24,353 nt of DNA. It comes from DUPH01 sp035449085 (lineage in GTDB: Bacteria > Verrucomicrobiota > Kiritimatiellia > RFP12 > UBA1067). The notes below the pieces were generated by a model that saw only the letters and a list, made by a program, of their open reading frames with translations, was not told where the DNA came from and did no database searches. Both the position numbers and the translations under genes were made by a program. The stretch lies in contig DAOTKE010000038.1 in the NCBI GenBank assembly GCA_035449085.1, forward strand, positions 1 to 24,353, given 5' to 3'. Below, piece after piece: positions 1-9,157 of this stretch (position 1 is the first letter of the stretch; every line of letters begins with the position of its first letter).

Positions 1-2758
1 AGTCGAGCGAGTCGATCACCACCATGCCCGGCGCGTTGACCTGCGGCGCGTCGGGAATCGTCGTGCCATTCATAGTCACGCGTCCCGAGCCCGTGTTGAA
101 CAGATGGGCACGCCGCGGGGCGAGGTACTCGGTGATCACGCGCTCGACCTCCTCGCGCGGGCGGTTGGTCGAAAAATACCTGTGGATCCCCCACTTGGCC
201 ATATCGAGATCGCCGTCCGTCCATGGGGAGGGATCGGCAGGGTCGGGGTCGATCTGCGCCGCGATCTCCCGCAGGCGGGTTTCGAAGACGCCGTTCACCG
301 TGCCCGGCGGTTGCACCCAACGGTCCATCAGCGTTCGGATGCGGCGCATCAGCATCAGGCGGTTTTCCGGCACCTCGTAGATGATTTTATAGGCCACGTT
401 GCCGCCGCCCGCAAAGCCGGCGGTCGTCACCAGCTTGTCATCGAAATAGCCCAGATTCACCCCATACGGATTGTTTGCCCCCGTCGCATTGAACACATGT
501 CCCCAAGAGAGATCGACATCCCAGACCATCGGCCGCCATTCATCGGTCACACCGGTATCGCGGTACAGGTAGAAATTTTTGTGACCGTGGTCTGTATCGC
601 TGTTGAGAAAACGGACGGCGATATAATTGACCGCGGCCGCAAGGTCATAGTGATCGCACGCATAGACTTGCCGCGCGTCGGCCGACCGCCATGATGCCAA
701 ACCATTCGTCAGGGCGTGGAGATCCTCCCATCCCTCCTCTTTGCGCGTCTTCTTTTCTGAACCCGTCACGTTGTCCGTATTGTAAATCTTGTACAGCGCG
801 CCATCCGGATTGAGCCCGTTGCGCTCCAGCATGCGGTCATCGCCGTCTTCCACCATGTCCATTACGCCAAAGAAATCGGCATTGAGCTGTACGCGCACCG
901 GAAAGGCGAAATGGTATGGCGTGCCGGCCTGCTGGCCGAGCCAGTGTGCGATCGTGTTGCGCGCTTTGGTCTTGTCCGCATAGTTCGAAAGCAGGTTGAT
1001 GTCCTTGACACGCCGTTCACCGTCGCGCCACAGGAAACGCTTCTCCTTCGTGAAATCGAAGTCGTAGCTTTTCTTCGGGAATCCCGTCGATGACTGTCCG
1101 TGCCCCGAAATACCGATGTTGTCGTAAAAATGGTTGAGATAGTAACAGCAGGCACGCATTGCGGTTGCGGCCGGCCCATTGGTCGGGGCACCGGACACGA
1201 ACCATTCCAAGACCGGGAGCTGGCTGGCTCCGGTCGAGGCATCCCGCGCCACCGTACCGAAGTACTGCGGTGCGTCAAGCGGGTCGAGATAGGCAGGCAA
1301 CTTAGTGACCGAGCCCGCTGTGTCACGCGCTTCGAAGCGCCAGCGGAACATCTGACCGGGCGCAACACCGGCGGTCGGCAGGTTCGCGGAAAACACGCCG
1401 TCACCCGCCACCGCATCCGGCGCGACGCCGTCGTCACGCATCTGGATCGCCGCCGACTCCGCGTCCCACATCTTGCGATGGTAGACGTAAACACTGGCCA
1501 GCGGGTTCCGCGTCGGCATCGCGCGCACCGTCACGGTCAGCGGCGGACTGGCGGCATTCCCCAGCGGACGCGGCACATTCGGGTCTTCGGGCGTCGCATT
1601 GAACAGGAGCGGGCCCGCCGTGGGCGAGCTGTTGTCGCTGCCGGGCGTGGGCTCGGCCAGATAGCCGAGCACCAGGGTCTGGTCGATACTGATGGCGGAC
1701 AGTTCGGCATCGAGATAGAAATCCGTGGAGGTGTTGGAGGCGTTGAGCCCTTGGATGGCCAAGACATTCGGCCCGGGCATGAACATCCCCGCGGCCGTGG
1801 CTCCCAGCGTAATTTCAATCTCAGGCGGCGCGCTGGGCTTGTCAAACGCCGATTGGGACTTGCTGTTCCACGCCAGCGGATCCGCGGAAAAGTTGGCACG
1901 CAACACCTCGACACCATTGATAAAAGCGACAAAGCCATCCTCGTAGCGGACACGCAACGTGATCCCGGCAATGTCGGCGGGCGAGGCCACTGTGAACGTC
2001 TTGCGCACAAGCAGCGAGGTGTTGATGTTATAGAGCGCCGACTTGATGTTACCGGAGGGCGACGTGCCATACGTGTACTTGTTCTGGTTGTCCCAGCCGA
2101 CCGCCATCTGGGCGGCGGCCCAAGGCGTATCGTTGAAAGCGGGTGATACGTTCCAACCGCCGGGCTGACCCTGTCCGACCTGTCCCGACGCATAGGCCGT
2201 CCCTGAATAGACGGCGGCACCTTCGGCAGGTGTGATGACACGATAACGGATGACAGAGCCAAAGGGTATCAGCGTCGAGACGTTGACGGCCCTTCCTCTT
2301 CCGTAAGAGACATCCGGCGGCAAAGCCGGAAAGGAAGGCGCGAACTCGTCCACCAAGAGGGGCTGCCCCGTCACGGGATCGGGCCGGTAAAGGCCGAGGT
2401 ATTCACCGCTTTTGGAGAGGCTGAAGGAGGCATGGAGCGGCTGAAGCGGATCCACGCGATTCTTGCCCGACGCCCATATCAGCAACTGCCCCTGCGCCGC
2501 GATCGACACCGCAGGCACGCGCCACTGGGTTTTGTTGTTGGCCTTGTCAGTCAGCCACCAGCCATCCAGCACGACCGCCGCATCGCCGTCGTTGTAAAGC
2601 TCGATCCAGTCCTCACGGTCGCCGTCCTCGTCGCGGATACCGTTCTCGTTGTCCGCCAGCACTTCCGCAATGTGCACGCCGCCAAATGCGCGTGCACAGA
2701 GCAAGACACCAACAACCAGAATCCGCATCGTGTGCAGGTATGTGGAGAACCTTCCCAT
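1..2758 (-). CDS. Lamin-tail domain + CotH kinase family secreted protein (C-terminus beyond window)
   Basis: Open from an ATG at 2758 to the window edge (919 codons seen, no stop), in a frame of its own. An AAGGA about 9 nt upstream supports this start. A hydrophobic segment at residues 12-26 (RILVVGVLLCARAF) reads as a signal peptide. Residues 28-145 match a lamin-tail domain (HIAEVLADNENG, DWIELYNDGD, LDGWWLTD). Residues 170-480 are beta-rich linker. Residues 530-890 match the CotH kinase fold: KSYDFDF, VRVQLNADFFGVMDMVED, the NSDTDHGHKNFYLYRD motif (N719, D721) and WDVDLSWG (D747, D749), the expected metal/ATP-binding acidic residues. CotH kinases phosphorylate secreted proteins in spore formers; the role here is unknown. 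The gene starts 26 bp after the stop of the beta-helix gene, so they are probably co-transcribed. Family call is strong; function is inference. Confidence 0.9.
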   Translation of the reverse strand, partial: MGRFSTYLHTMRILVVGVLLCARAFGGVHIAEVLADNENGIRDEDGDREDWIELYNDGDAAVVLDGWWLTDKANNKTQWRVPAVSIAAQGQLLIWASGKNRVDPLQPLHASFSLSKSGEYLGLYRPDPVTGQPLLVDEFAPSFPALPPDVSYGRGRAVNVSTLIPFGSVIRYRVITPAEGAAVYSGTAYASGQVGQGQPGGWNVSPAFNDTPWAAAQMAVGWDNQNKYTYGTSPSGNIKSALYNINTSLLVRKTFTVASPADIAGITLRVRYEDGFVAFINGVEVLRANFSADPLAWNSKSQSAFDKPSAPPEIEITLGATAAGMFMPGPNVLAIQGLNASNTSTDFYLDAELSAISIDQTLVLGYLAEPTPGSDNSSPTAGPLLFNATPEDPNVPRPLGNAASPPLTVTVRAMPTRNPLASVYVYHRKMWDAESAAIQMRDDGVAPDAVAGDGVFSANLPTAGVAPGQMFRWRFEARDTAGSVTKLPAYLDPLDAPQYFGTVARDASTGASQLPVLEWFVSGAPTNGPAATAMRACCYYLNHFYDNIGISGHGQSSTGFPKKSYDFDFTKEKRFLWRDGERRVKDINLLSNYADKTKARNTIAHWLGQQAGTPYHFAFPVRVQLNADFFGVMDMVEDGDDRMLERNGLNPDGALYKIYNTDNVTGSEKKTRKEEGWEDLHALTNGLASWRSADARQVYACDHYDLAAAVNYIAVRFLNSDTDHGHKNFYLYRDTGVTDEWRPMVWDVDLSWGHVFNATGANNPYGVNLGYFDDKLVTTAGFAGGGNVAYKIIYEVPENRLMLMRRIRTLMDRWVQPPGTVNGVFETRLREIAAQIDPDPADPSPWTDGDLDMAKWGIHRYFSTNRPREEVERVITEYLAPRRAHLFNTGSGRVTMNGTTIPDAPQVNAPGMVVIDSLD

Positions 2759-2784
2759 GCCTCATCATCCTTCATCGCGCCCTA

Positions 2785-5001
2785 TCAGCGAGCGGGCAAC
2801 CGGCGGCGGTACGTGTCTTTGTAGAGCCCGATCTTGTCGAACGAGATCGGCTCGAAGGCCGGCAGCTCTTTCAGCAGGCGCGCGCCGCGGCGCAGCGCAA
2901 GGTCGCCGGCCGCGCGGTCGGCAAAGCCGAGATCGACCGGCTTGTCGGCCGTGCCCGCCAGATGCGCGAAGCCCTTGACCCCCTCGGCCGTCGCGATCCC
3001 GTTGGTCGCGCCCGCAGTGTTCACCACCAGGTTATCGGCGATCTCGAACTTGTCGAGCAGCTTTTTGACGTTGCCGTCGAAATCACACACCTTGCGCGTG
3101 CAGTCGACGAACACATTACGGCGAATCGGATTGTAGAGCGGCTCGCGTGGCGAATCGTTCATGATGTTGGCGAGACGCGGATAACGCTCACTCCACGGCG
3201 GCTGGGTGTAGTTGAGAGCCTGGGCTTTCGCCTCTAATTTCCAGCTCGGATCGTTGGGGTTGTTCCACTGCTTCCAGGTCATGCCGCGCGAATCGATGTG
3301 CAGGCCGATCGGACAATCCACCACCAGGTTGTTGATCACCGGGTTGTCGCGTCCGCCGCCGATCATCAGCGCCCGTCCGGCACGGTAAAAGACATTGCCC
3401 TCCAGCGTGTCGCCGCAGTCGCAGTCGTCCAGATAAATGCCCATCGTGTTCACGTGCTTGTCGTCGCCGCCGCCGAGGTCGTGGATGAAGTTGTGGCGCA
3501 GGATGTTGCCCTGGCTGGTCCAGTCGCGCCCGGTGTAGAAGGCGCCGGCGTCGCCGGTCTCCATGACGACGCGGTAGATCTCATTGCGCTCGAAAAGATG
3601 CTCGTTGCCGCCGTAGAGAACCGCATTGTGCGGGGCATCATGAATACAGTTGCGGCGCACAATCTGGCCGCAGCCCTGCGCGCCGATGCCGGGCGCGTAA
3701 GTCCGCTGAAAGAGTCCGTAGTGGTGTACGTGATTGTTCTCGGCCAGATTGCCGGCCGGCGTCAGCGTTTTGCGGTCGCCGCCGTTGAGCTGAATCCCGA
3801 AGGTGCCGAGGTTAAAGAGGTCGCAGGAGCGCACCGTGTTGGCGCGGCCGTTGACCGAGATGCCGCCGCCGGCGAAGTTGGCGACCACACAGCCGGCGAT
3901 CTCGACCTGTTCGGCGTCCTGCAGCGCGAGGCCCGAGGCGTGACCGAACTCAAAGGCCAACTCGATGAAGGCCAGATGGCGCGCGCCATCGATCTTGACC
4001 AGCGGCTCGGTCAGCGTGGCCAGGACAATCGAGGCGTCCTTGAGCGGGCCATCCGGATAGAGATAGAGACGTTTGGCCGTGCGGTCCAGATACCATTCGC
4101 CCGGCGCATCCAACTCCTCCAGCACGTTCAAGGCGAAAAAGCGTCGCTTGGCCGCGCCCCACGTTCCTCCCATGATCCCGTAGTTGTGCGGGGCGGCCAG
4201 CGTGATGACCCGCTTGTCGCGGTCGTAGGCGGCCACGCGGATCACCTCGTCAAACCAGTCGTGCGTCCAATAGCCGAGCAGCCAGACCCCCTGTTCGAGA
4301 TTCCAGCGCGCGGGCCGCGGGTCGTCGAACTCAAACGCGCCGGGGCGCGCCTTGCGCAGCGCGGGATCTGGCGAGTCGGGTTTGGGCAGGCCAGAGTCCA
4401 CCGCCTTGGAGAAACGGGCCCAGCCGGCTTCGGGGGCATCGGCGTTGGGCCAGCGCGCCAGGGTCATCGGACGGCGGTCGACATAGAGCCAGGGGGCCGC
4501 CGGCACGCCGCGGTAGGCGGTCTTGAACGGCGGGAATGCGTCGGATACCCGATGCGACAACTCGCAGACCCGTACCTTGCCGCGCACCGCAGGATCAAGC
4601 CGCGCCAACACCGCAGGATCGGTCACCGTCGTGAAGGCGGCGGCATCCAGCGTCACGCCGCCATGCAACCGCGCCTGTCCACGCTTCTGCGCGCGATAGA
4701 CCACCGGCGCACCTTCGCTGCCACTGTCTTCTGCCTTCAGTTCAAACGCCTTCTGCCGCCGATAGACGCCCGGCCCTATCAACACCGTGACCGCCTCATT
4801 GCCCGCCAAGGCACCGCCTTTGCGGGCGGCGCGGATCGCATCGCGCGCCTGCTCCAGGCTGTGATACGGACGGCGGCGGCTACCATCGCCGTCCGCGCCG
4901 GCATCCGCCGCCACATAAATCTCCCGTTCCGCCAAGGCGCACGCCGCCGCCCCCGACACCAGCCACACCGCCACCATTCGCAAACCCATGCTCAGCGTCA
5001 C
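2785..5001 (-). CDS. Secreted right-handed parallel beta-helix protein, GH141-like
   Basis: 738 residues with an N-terminal signal peptide (MVAVWLVSGAAACALA). Residues 27-60 carry the typical opening (IYVAADAGADGDG, SLEQARDAIRAAR), followed by GVYRRQKAFELKAEDSGSEG and RLHGGVTL. These are the hallmarks of secreted beta-helix proteins related to GH141 and of polysaccharide-active enzymes generally. The middle part (about 340-560) shows repeated N-x-x-x-x-N rungs, including ENNHVHHYG, FERNEIYRV, GAFYTGRDWTSQGNILRHN and DDCDCGDTLEGNVFYR. The start is a GTG at 5001 overlapping the upstream TGA (GTGA), with AGGAGG 4 nt before it; an ATG at 4989 is the alternative and would leave a cleaner signal peptide. 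It is probably exported and acts on a glycan, perhaps a fucosylated or xylan-type one, but the substrate cannot be read from the sequence. Confidence 0.9.
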   Translation of the reverse strand: MTLSMGLRMVAVWLVSGAAACALAEREIYVAADAGADGDGSRRRPYHSLEQARDAIRAARKGGALAGNEAVTVLIGPGVYRRQKAFELKAEDSGSEGAPVVYRAQKRGQARLHGGVTLDAAAFTTVTDPAVLARLDPAVRGKVRVCELSHRVSDAFPPFKTAYRGVPAAPWLYVDRRPMTLARWPNADAPEAGWARFSKAVDSGLPKPDSPDPALRKARPGAFEFDDPRPARWNLEQGVWLLGYWTHDWFDEVIRVAAYDRDKRVITLAAPHNYGIMGGTWGAAKRRFFALNVLEELDAPGEWYLDRTAKRLYLYPDGPLKDASIVLATLTEPLVKIDGARHLAFIELAFEFGHASGLALQDAEQVEIAGCVVANFAGGGISVNGRANTVRSCDLFNLGTFGIQLNGGDRKTLTPAGNLAENNHVHHYGLFQRTYAPGIGAQGCGQIVRRNCIHDAPHNAVLYGGNEHLFERNEIYRVVMETGDAGAFYTGRDWTSQGNILRHNFIHDLGGGDDKHVNTMGIYLDDCDCGDTLEGNVFYRAGRALMIGGGRDNPVINNLVVDCPIGLHIDSRGMTWKQWNNPNDPSWKLEAKAQALNYTQPPWSERYPRLANIMNDSPREPLYNPIRRNVFVDCTRKVCDFDGNVKKLLDKFEIADNLVVNTAGATNGIATAEGVKGFAHLAGTADKPVDLGFADRAAGDLALRRGARLLKELPAFEPISFDKIGLYKDTYRRRLPAR

Positions 5002-6329
5002 AGTCCCTCCTCAGCCCTTTTCACTTCGCCCAACTCTTTGACAATATCCGGCAGATCGGCATATTTCCGCCATTGGCTCAATGACGCCCAGCTTGACAGC
5101 AGGGAGCCACCGGCCCATGCCTGGATAACTACACCTTTCAGTTTCGCCCCGCTGAGCCGTTCGCGGCCCCGCAAGGAATAATAGTAGTAAGTTTGCTCTT
5201 CAATCTCGTCGGACTGCACGGTCACGCGCACGACCTTGCCGGGCTCCAGTGTGACCGTCTGCTCCTTCTTGTCGACCACCAGATCCCGGTTGCCGGAGGC
5301 TTCACCGATGTAAAAGGCCTTCACCGTGACAGGACGGGTTTCAGTGCCCAGCACCCGCATTTCGATGCCGTATGTCAGCGACCTTTTTTTGGCGCGATCA
5401 AAATACCACTGGCCGCTTGAATCGCCAGACTGCCCCACGCGCGTGCAGCGCATGAACAATGAGGGCTTGGCATCCGCAGTCACCGCACCGTCGCCGGCCG
5501 AGGACGCGACGGCCGGGCGCAGCATGGACGACGCGAGCGCAATTTTTTTCCCGCGCAACTTCCCGCCGTTTCGCCTGACTTGGCGGATCATGAATGTCTT
5601 AACCACTGAGGGGAACACTTCGACGGCCACCGGCTCGGCATCCTCCGGCAGCTCATAAAACGCACAGTACAGTTTGGTGAATCCGGGCTGCAGCCAATCG
5701 ACCCCCGCGAACAGCGCGCCCTCGGGAATGTAGTATTGCGCGAAACCGCGCTCGGTCTGGATGAAGGATCTTCCCTGCCGGTCATACAGCGTAGGGGACG
5801 GGACCTCAACAGGCACGTTCGAGTCGTTCCTGACGCGGTAGGTGACAAAAACGAACTGACCGTCGGTCGTCAAAGCGTCACCGACACCTTCGCGGCGCGG
5901 CAGAATCTTATTTCCCAGCGCGTCGACCGACTCGATCGACCAAGTCGTGTCACCTTTGAGATCAGTCGGCGCATCGCCAATCGCTTGATCGATCATCAAC
6001 ACCGCGCTATCACGATACGTGACTTCGTCTGAGGATCCTGACTCGACATATCCGGGGCCCATCCGCTCGCGCCTGAAGACGACCCTGATCTCGCGCGGCA
6101 CATAGGTGACATCGGCAACGTACGCGCGATCCGTTTCACACAAGGCGTCCAGTTTCGCCTGAACCGTGATCCCGTCCTTCCGTTTGAGCGTAACGATGCC
6201 ACCTTCCACCTTGACAAGCGAGGCTTCGATGACACTGCCGCCTGTCCGACTCGTCCACGTGCGCATCTCATGGTCCGCGCCGACCGCGCAAGCCAACATC
6301 AGCCCTATCGCACAGATCATGGGTCGCAT
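4998..6329 (-). CDS. SHD1 (SLA1 homology) domain secreted protein
   Basis: 443 residues with a signal peptide (MRPMICAIGLMLACAVGA). Residues 22-72 fit the SHD1 domain (RTWTSRTGGSVIEASLVKV, VTLKRKDGITVQAKLDAL), a short module that is abundant in secreted proteins of Planctomycetes and Verrucomicrobia. Residues about 150-250 (VFVTYRVRNDSNVPVEVPSP, LYDRQGRSF, LQPGFTKLYCAFYELPED) resemble a DUF4352-type immunoglobulin-like domain. The C-terminal part is beta-rich and unassigned. GGAG lies 7 nt before the ATG at 6329. It is the first gene of the probable operon 6329-1 and overlaps the beta-helix gene by 4 bp, which suggests translational coupling. No enzyme motif is visible; a binding or scaffolding role outside the cytoplasm is an inference. 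Confidence 0.88.
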   Translation of the reverse strand: MRPMICAIGLMLACAVGADHEMRTWTSRTGGSVIEASLVKVEGGIVTLKRKDGITVQAKLDALCETDRAYVADVTYVPREIRVVFRRERMGPGYVESGSSDEVTYRDSAVLMIDQAIGDAPTDLKGDTTWSIESVDALGNKILPRREGVGDALTTDGQFVFVTYRVRNDSNVPVEVPSPTLYDRQGRSFIQTERGFAQYYIPEGALFAGVDWLQPGFTKLYCAFYELPEDAEPVAVEVFPSVVKTFMIRQVRRNGGKLRGKKIALASSMLRPAVASSAGDGAVTADAKPSLFMRCTRVGQSGDSSGQWYFDRAKKRSLTYGIEMRVLGTETRPVTVKAFYIGEASGNRDLVVDKKEQTVTLEPGKVVRVTVQSDEIEEQTYYYYSLRGRERLSGAKLKGVVIQAWAGGSLLSSWASLSQWRKYADLPDIVKELGEVKRAEEGL

Positions 6330-6354
6330 GAGTATTCTCCATTATGATGGGGCC

Positions 6355-6384
6355 AGTGTAACAGATTGCGTTTTCAGCAACCAA
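6355..6384 (-). promoter_or_regulatory. Candidate sigma70-type promoter for the SHD1/beta-helix/CotH operon
   Basis: On the minus strand TTGGTT (6384-6379) and TACACT (6360-6355) are separated by 18 bp, about 25 bp upstream of the SHD1 start codon. The -35 match is poor and the -10 moderate, so this is only a suggestion. It sits in the 72-bp gap after the URO-D gene. Confidence 0.3.
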
Positions 6385-6401
6385 GCCCTTTCCTGGGCCC
6401 G

Positions 6402-7829
6402 TCAGAACGAGAGCAGCATCTGCCAGATAAACATTGCGCCGCCCGCATCCGCCGCACGCCAGACCCGCTCGGCCAGTTCCTCGCTACCCTGCAACGGGGC
6501 ACCCAATTCGCGCCGCCGCTCTTCCCATGGCACGCACACACCTGGAGGGCGCCCAATCGCCACCGGCCACGTGTGCGCCGTCGTGACCGTGCTGGGCGCA
6601 ACACGCAATGGTTCGGGCGCAGGGTCAGACTGCCCGTAGACGCCGTACTCGTGGGCGGCTTCGACCAGCGCCCGCATATTTTCAGGGCGCGTGTCGTTCT
6701 GCATGATGGCGCTCGCATCCAGAATGTAGCCGCCCTCCCGGCCTATCGTGCCGATCAGCGCACGAACCTCCTGACGCACCTGGTCCGGCGTGCCGATCGC
6801 AAGCGTGACATTGTTCAGACCGCCGCTCAACGCAAACTTGTCGTGCAACTTACGGTGAGTCAGCAGCGGATCGCCGCGGTCGATGTGATACACGATACTA
6901 CGGTCCGGCAGTTCGCGAAAGGCCTCGAGGTGCGCATCCCAATTGCCTTCGGCATAGAACATCGTCTGGTGCCCGCCGCGCCACAGCTCCTCGATGATCG
7001 GGCGCACTGTCGGCCAGTAGATGTTCGTAAACTGGTCGGGGCGCACGAACGGCACGCAGCCCCGATGCATCCAGTAGCCGATCGGCAGTTGCGACGCAGG
7101 GTCGGCCGTCGTCGCCGCAACCCAGTGGAGATGCGGCATGAGCGCTTCGCATGCCCGCATCACCTTTTCGGGCCGCTCAAAGAGATCCAGGGTCAGCCCG
7201 ATGTAGCCGCGCAGCTTGTCGCCGAGGATATCCAGCGGTGCCTTGAAGATGCCGGCGAGCGCGCCCGGCATACCGCATTCGCTGCGCAAGCGGGCACAGT
7301 GCGGGCCGAAGGCCTGAAAATACTGCGTCATGGCGACAGCAGCGGAGACCAGCGCGGCGTTGTGCCGGAAGGTCACGGGCTCGCCCGCCGCCGCGATCAC
7401 GCGCGACGCGCGCGGCAGCCACACCTCGTACAAGAAAGCCGTCGGGTCGTCGATCAGACGATCATACTCATCCTCACGCATGAAGGCCGCCTCTTCCGGC
7501 GGCTCCCGGTATTGGAAGCCACAGTCCGGCGGCACGTCCACCCCCGGCACGCCGTAGTAGCGCACGCCGGCCGCGTCGGTGATGCCGGTCCAGACGTACA
7601 CCATGCTCGCGGGCACGGCGTCCCAGTCATAATCCTTACAGCAGCGGACCATCGCCTCAAAGGCGTCGGGGTAATGCTGCGCCAGTTGCTGGCAGGTGTA
7701 GCCCGCATGGCGCCCCGTGAACTCCGCCGCGAACGGCCGCACCGGCACCCGGTCCGGCTTGAGATTGTTGAGCGCGGTCACATACCGCCGCAGCCGCGCC
7801 TGATAAAGGGCTTCCATGTCCTGAGCCAT
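6402..7829 (-). CDS. Uroporphyrinogen decarboxylase (URO-D) family protein
   Basis: 475 residues, longer than the ~350 of heme-pathway HemE. The start ATG at 7829 has AAGGAG 6 nt upstream. Family features include PDRVPVRPFAAEFTG near the N-terminus, FRHNAALVSAAVAMTQYFQ in the middle, FYAEGNWDAHLEAFRELPD, IVYHIDRGDP, FALSGGLNNVTLAIGTPD and GGYILDASAIMQNDTRPEN towards the C-terminus. This type resembles the MtaA/CmuA-like branch, which includes methyltransferases acting with corrinoid proteins, and the many uncharacterised paralogues of anaerobic PVC bacteria, rather than heme biosynthesis. About 60 extra C-terminal residues are unassigned. No signal peptide, so it is cytoplasmic. It lies 57 bp downstream of the oxidoreductase gene on the same strand, so the two may share a transcript. 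The reaction is not known. Confidence 0.88.
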   Translation of the reverse strand: MAQDMEALYQARLRRYVTALNNLKPDRVPVRPFAAEFTGRHAGYTCQQLAQHYPDAFEAMVRCCKDYDWDAVPASMVYVWTGITDAAGVRYYGVPGVDVPPDCGFQYREPPEEAAFMREDEYDRLIDDPTAFLYEVWLPRASRVIAAAGEPVTFRHNAALVSAAVAMTQYFQAFGPHCARLRSECGMPGALAGIFKAPLDILGDKLRGYIGLTLDLFERPEKVMRACEALMPHLHWVAATTADPASQLPIGYWMHRGCVPFVRPDQFTNIYWPTVRPIIEELWRGGHQTMFYAEGNWDAHLEAFRELPDRSIVYHIDRGDPLLTHRKLHDKFALSGGLNNVTLAIGTPDQVRQEVRALIGTIGREGGYILDASAIMQNDTRPENMRALVEAAHEYGVYGQSDPAPEPLRVAPSTVTTAHTWPVAIGRPPGVCVPWEERRRELGAPLQGSEELAERVWRAADAGGAMFIWQMLLSF

Positions 7830-7845
7830 GAGCTTCTCCTTCCGT

Positions 7846-7880
7846 CGTTGAACGTTGCGCGTTGCGCGTTGAACGTTCTC
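7846..7880. repeat. Heptad repeat array (5 units of CGTTGAA/CGTTGCG)
   Basis: Five consecutive 7-bp units read on the plus strand: CGTTGAA, CGTTGCG, CGTTGCG, CGTTGAA, CGTTCTC. The array occupies most of the gap between the URO-D start and the oxidoreductase stop. A related array lies on the other side of the oxidoreductase gene, at 9158-9183. Confidence 0.85.
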
Positions 7881-7886
7881 TCCCCC

Positions 7887-9143
7887 TTACGCCTTCAGTC
7901 CGCCCAGCCTTCCGTCCAGCCGCGCTGTGTCTTTCACGATCTCATCCCAGGTCACGACCCGGCCGGTGTCGGCTGCCGTGCGTCCCAAGATCGTGATGAG
8001 GTTGCTCTGCACGCTGGGGGCGACGGTGGTGTTGGAGACATCGCCCGCCAGAATCGCGGCATGGAACGCAGCGACGTTAGCGGCGGCCCCCTCGGCGTAG
8101 ATCTGTTTCGTCTCGCCGCCACGGTAGAACACGCCCTCGCCGCCGCGGATCATGACGTTGCCGCCGTAGGCCGTCTCCAGCACCCCCTTCTCGCCGAAGA
8201 CACGGCAGAGAATCCCCTCCGCCGTTCCGTGGCCGTCAAACTGGCGTGAGTTGAACGTCACCGCCACGTCGTCGGGATACTGGAAGATGACCGAGAAGGT
8301 GTCGCGGCAATCACCGATATCCACGCGCACCTTGCGCGCGCCGGTGCCGTAGGCGCGTAACGGCGGCTTGCCGAACACCCAGCCCATCACGTCGAGCGCA
8401 TGGATGTTCTGCTCCGTGATGATGTCCCCGGAAAGCGCCTTGTCGAACACCCAGTTCCGCAGTCGCGACTCCTGCGTCCCCGCGTCGGGGTGGATGTGGT
8501 GCTTGCCCAGCCGCCCGCACTGATACGAGGCCTCGCCGAACGCGAACGCGCCGATGGCCCCGCCGTGGACACGCGTGACCGCCTCCAGATAGAACGGGTT
8601 GACGCGCGTCTGGAAATCGACAAGGAACACGCACTTCGCCGCCGTGGCCTTCGCGCCGCTGGCTTCGATGCTCCGGCACCCCGGCACATCCACGGCCACG
8701 GGCTTGGCGACATAGACGTGGCACCCGGCGTCCACCGCGTCGGCCGCCTGACCGGGGTGAAAATACGGCGGCGACATCACGGCCACCGCTTCCGGCTTGA
8801 GATCCAGCAACCGCTTGTACCCGTCGAGGCCAGTGAAACAGCGTTCCGGCGGCACACCGTGCTTCGCGGCCAGGCTGTCCACACGATCCTGGAAGTAGTC
8901 ATGAAGCCCGATGATCTCGTAGCCGCCGTGCTTCCGAAACAGGTTCGCCATGAACGCTCCCCGTCCGCCGCATCCGATGAGCCCGAGCTTGATCTTCGGT
9001 CCGTTAACCGTGGTCGCCTGCTGGCCCAGCGCGGACATGTCGACCAGCGCCACACCCGCCGCCGCTCCCGCGCCCGCCACAAAATCCCGCCGCGAGAATA
9101 CGTGGCGGGACACCTGTTTCATCGTCTTCTGTATTCGATTCAT
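7887..9143 (-). CDS. Gfo/Idh/MocA family oxidoreductase with Tat signal
   Basis: 418 residues. The N-terminus carries a twin-arginine signal (SRRDFVAGAGAAAGVALV, R18-R19), so the folded, cofactor-loaded protein is probably exported. A Rossmann NAD(P)-binding motif follows at about 54-62 (GLIGCGGRG). The usual EKP motif appears as AKP (K147), and a catalytic-type histidine lies in EQNIHALDVMGW (H248). The C-terminal half is the Gfo/Idh/MocA substrate domain. Members oxidise or epimerise sugars and inositols using NAD(P); a few hydrolyse glycosides through an NAD-dependent redox step. The ATG at 9143 has only a weak ribosome site. The gene is followed by the URO-D gene and preceded by a broken glycosidase-like fragment, with heptad repeats on both flanks. 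Family is clear; substrate is unknown. Confidence 0.92.
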   Translation of the reverse strand: MNRIQKTMKQVSRHVFSRRDFVAGAGAAAGVALVDMSALGQQATTVNGPKIKLGLIGCGGRGAFMANLFRKHGGYEIIGLHDYFQDRVDSLAAKHGVPPERCFTGLDGYKRLLDLKPEAVAVMSPPYFHPGQAADAVDAGCHVYVAKPVAVDVPGCRSIEASGAKATAAKCVFLVDFQTRVNPFYLEAVTRVHGGAIGAFAFGEASYQCGRLGKHHIHPDAGTQESRLRNWVFDKALSGDIITEQNIHALDVMGWVFGKPPLRAYGTGARKVRVDIGDCRDTFSVIFQYPDDVAVTFNSRQFDGHGTAEGILCRVFGEKGVLETAYGGNVMIRGGEGVFYRGGETKQIYAEGAAANVAAFHAAILAGDVSNTTVAPSVQSNLITILGRTAADTGRVVTWDEIVKDTARLDGRLGGLKA

Positions 9144-9157
9144 GGTTTTACCTGTTC

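Noticed and set aside
1100..2146. 348-codon plus-strand open frame, and minus-strand frames at 862-1494 and 1537-2262
   Set aside because: The real gene is the edge-crossing minus-strand frame with lamin-tail and CotH motifs; these are other frames of the same DNA.
2551..2775. 74-codon minus-strand frame with Cys-rich text
   Set aside because: It overlaps the start of the lamin-tail/CotH gene in another frame; its ATG is only part of the region around that gene's ribosome site.
3298..5181. 627-codon plus-strand open frame opposite the beta-helix gene
   Set aside because: The minus strand encodes a clear signal peptide and beta-helix rungs; this frame has no motif and is a shadow.
6366..8249. 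627-codon plus-strand open frame opposite the URO-D and oxidoreductase genes
   Set aside because: It crosses two well-supported minus-strand genes and their gap, with His/Arg-rich low-information content.
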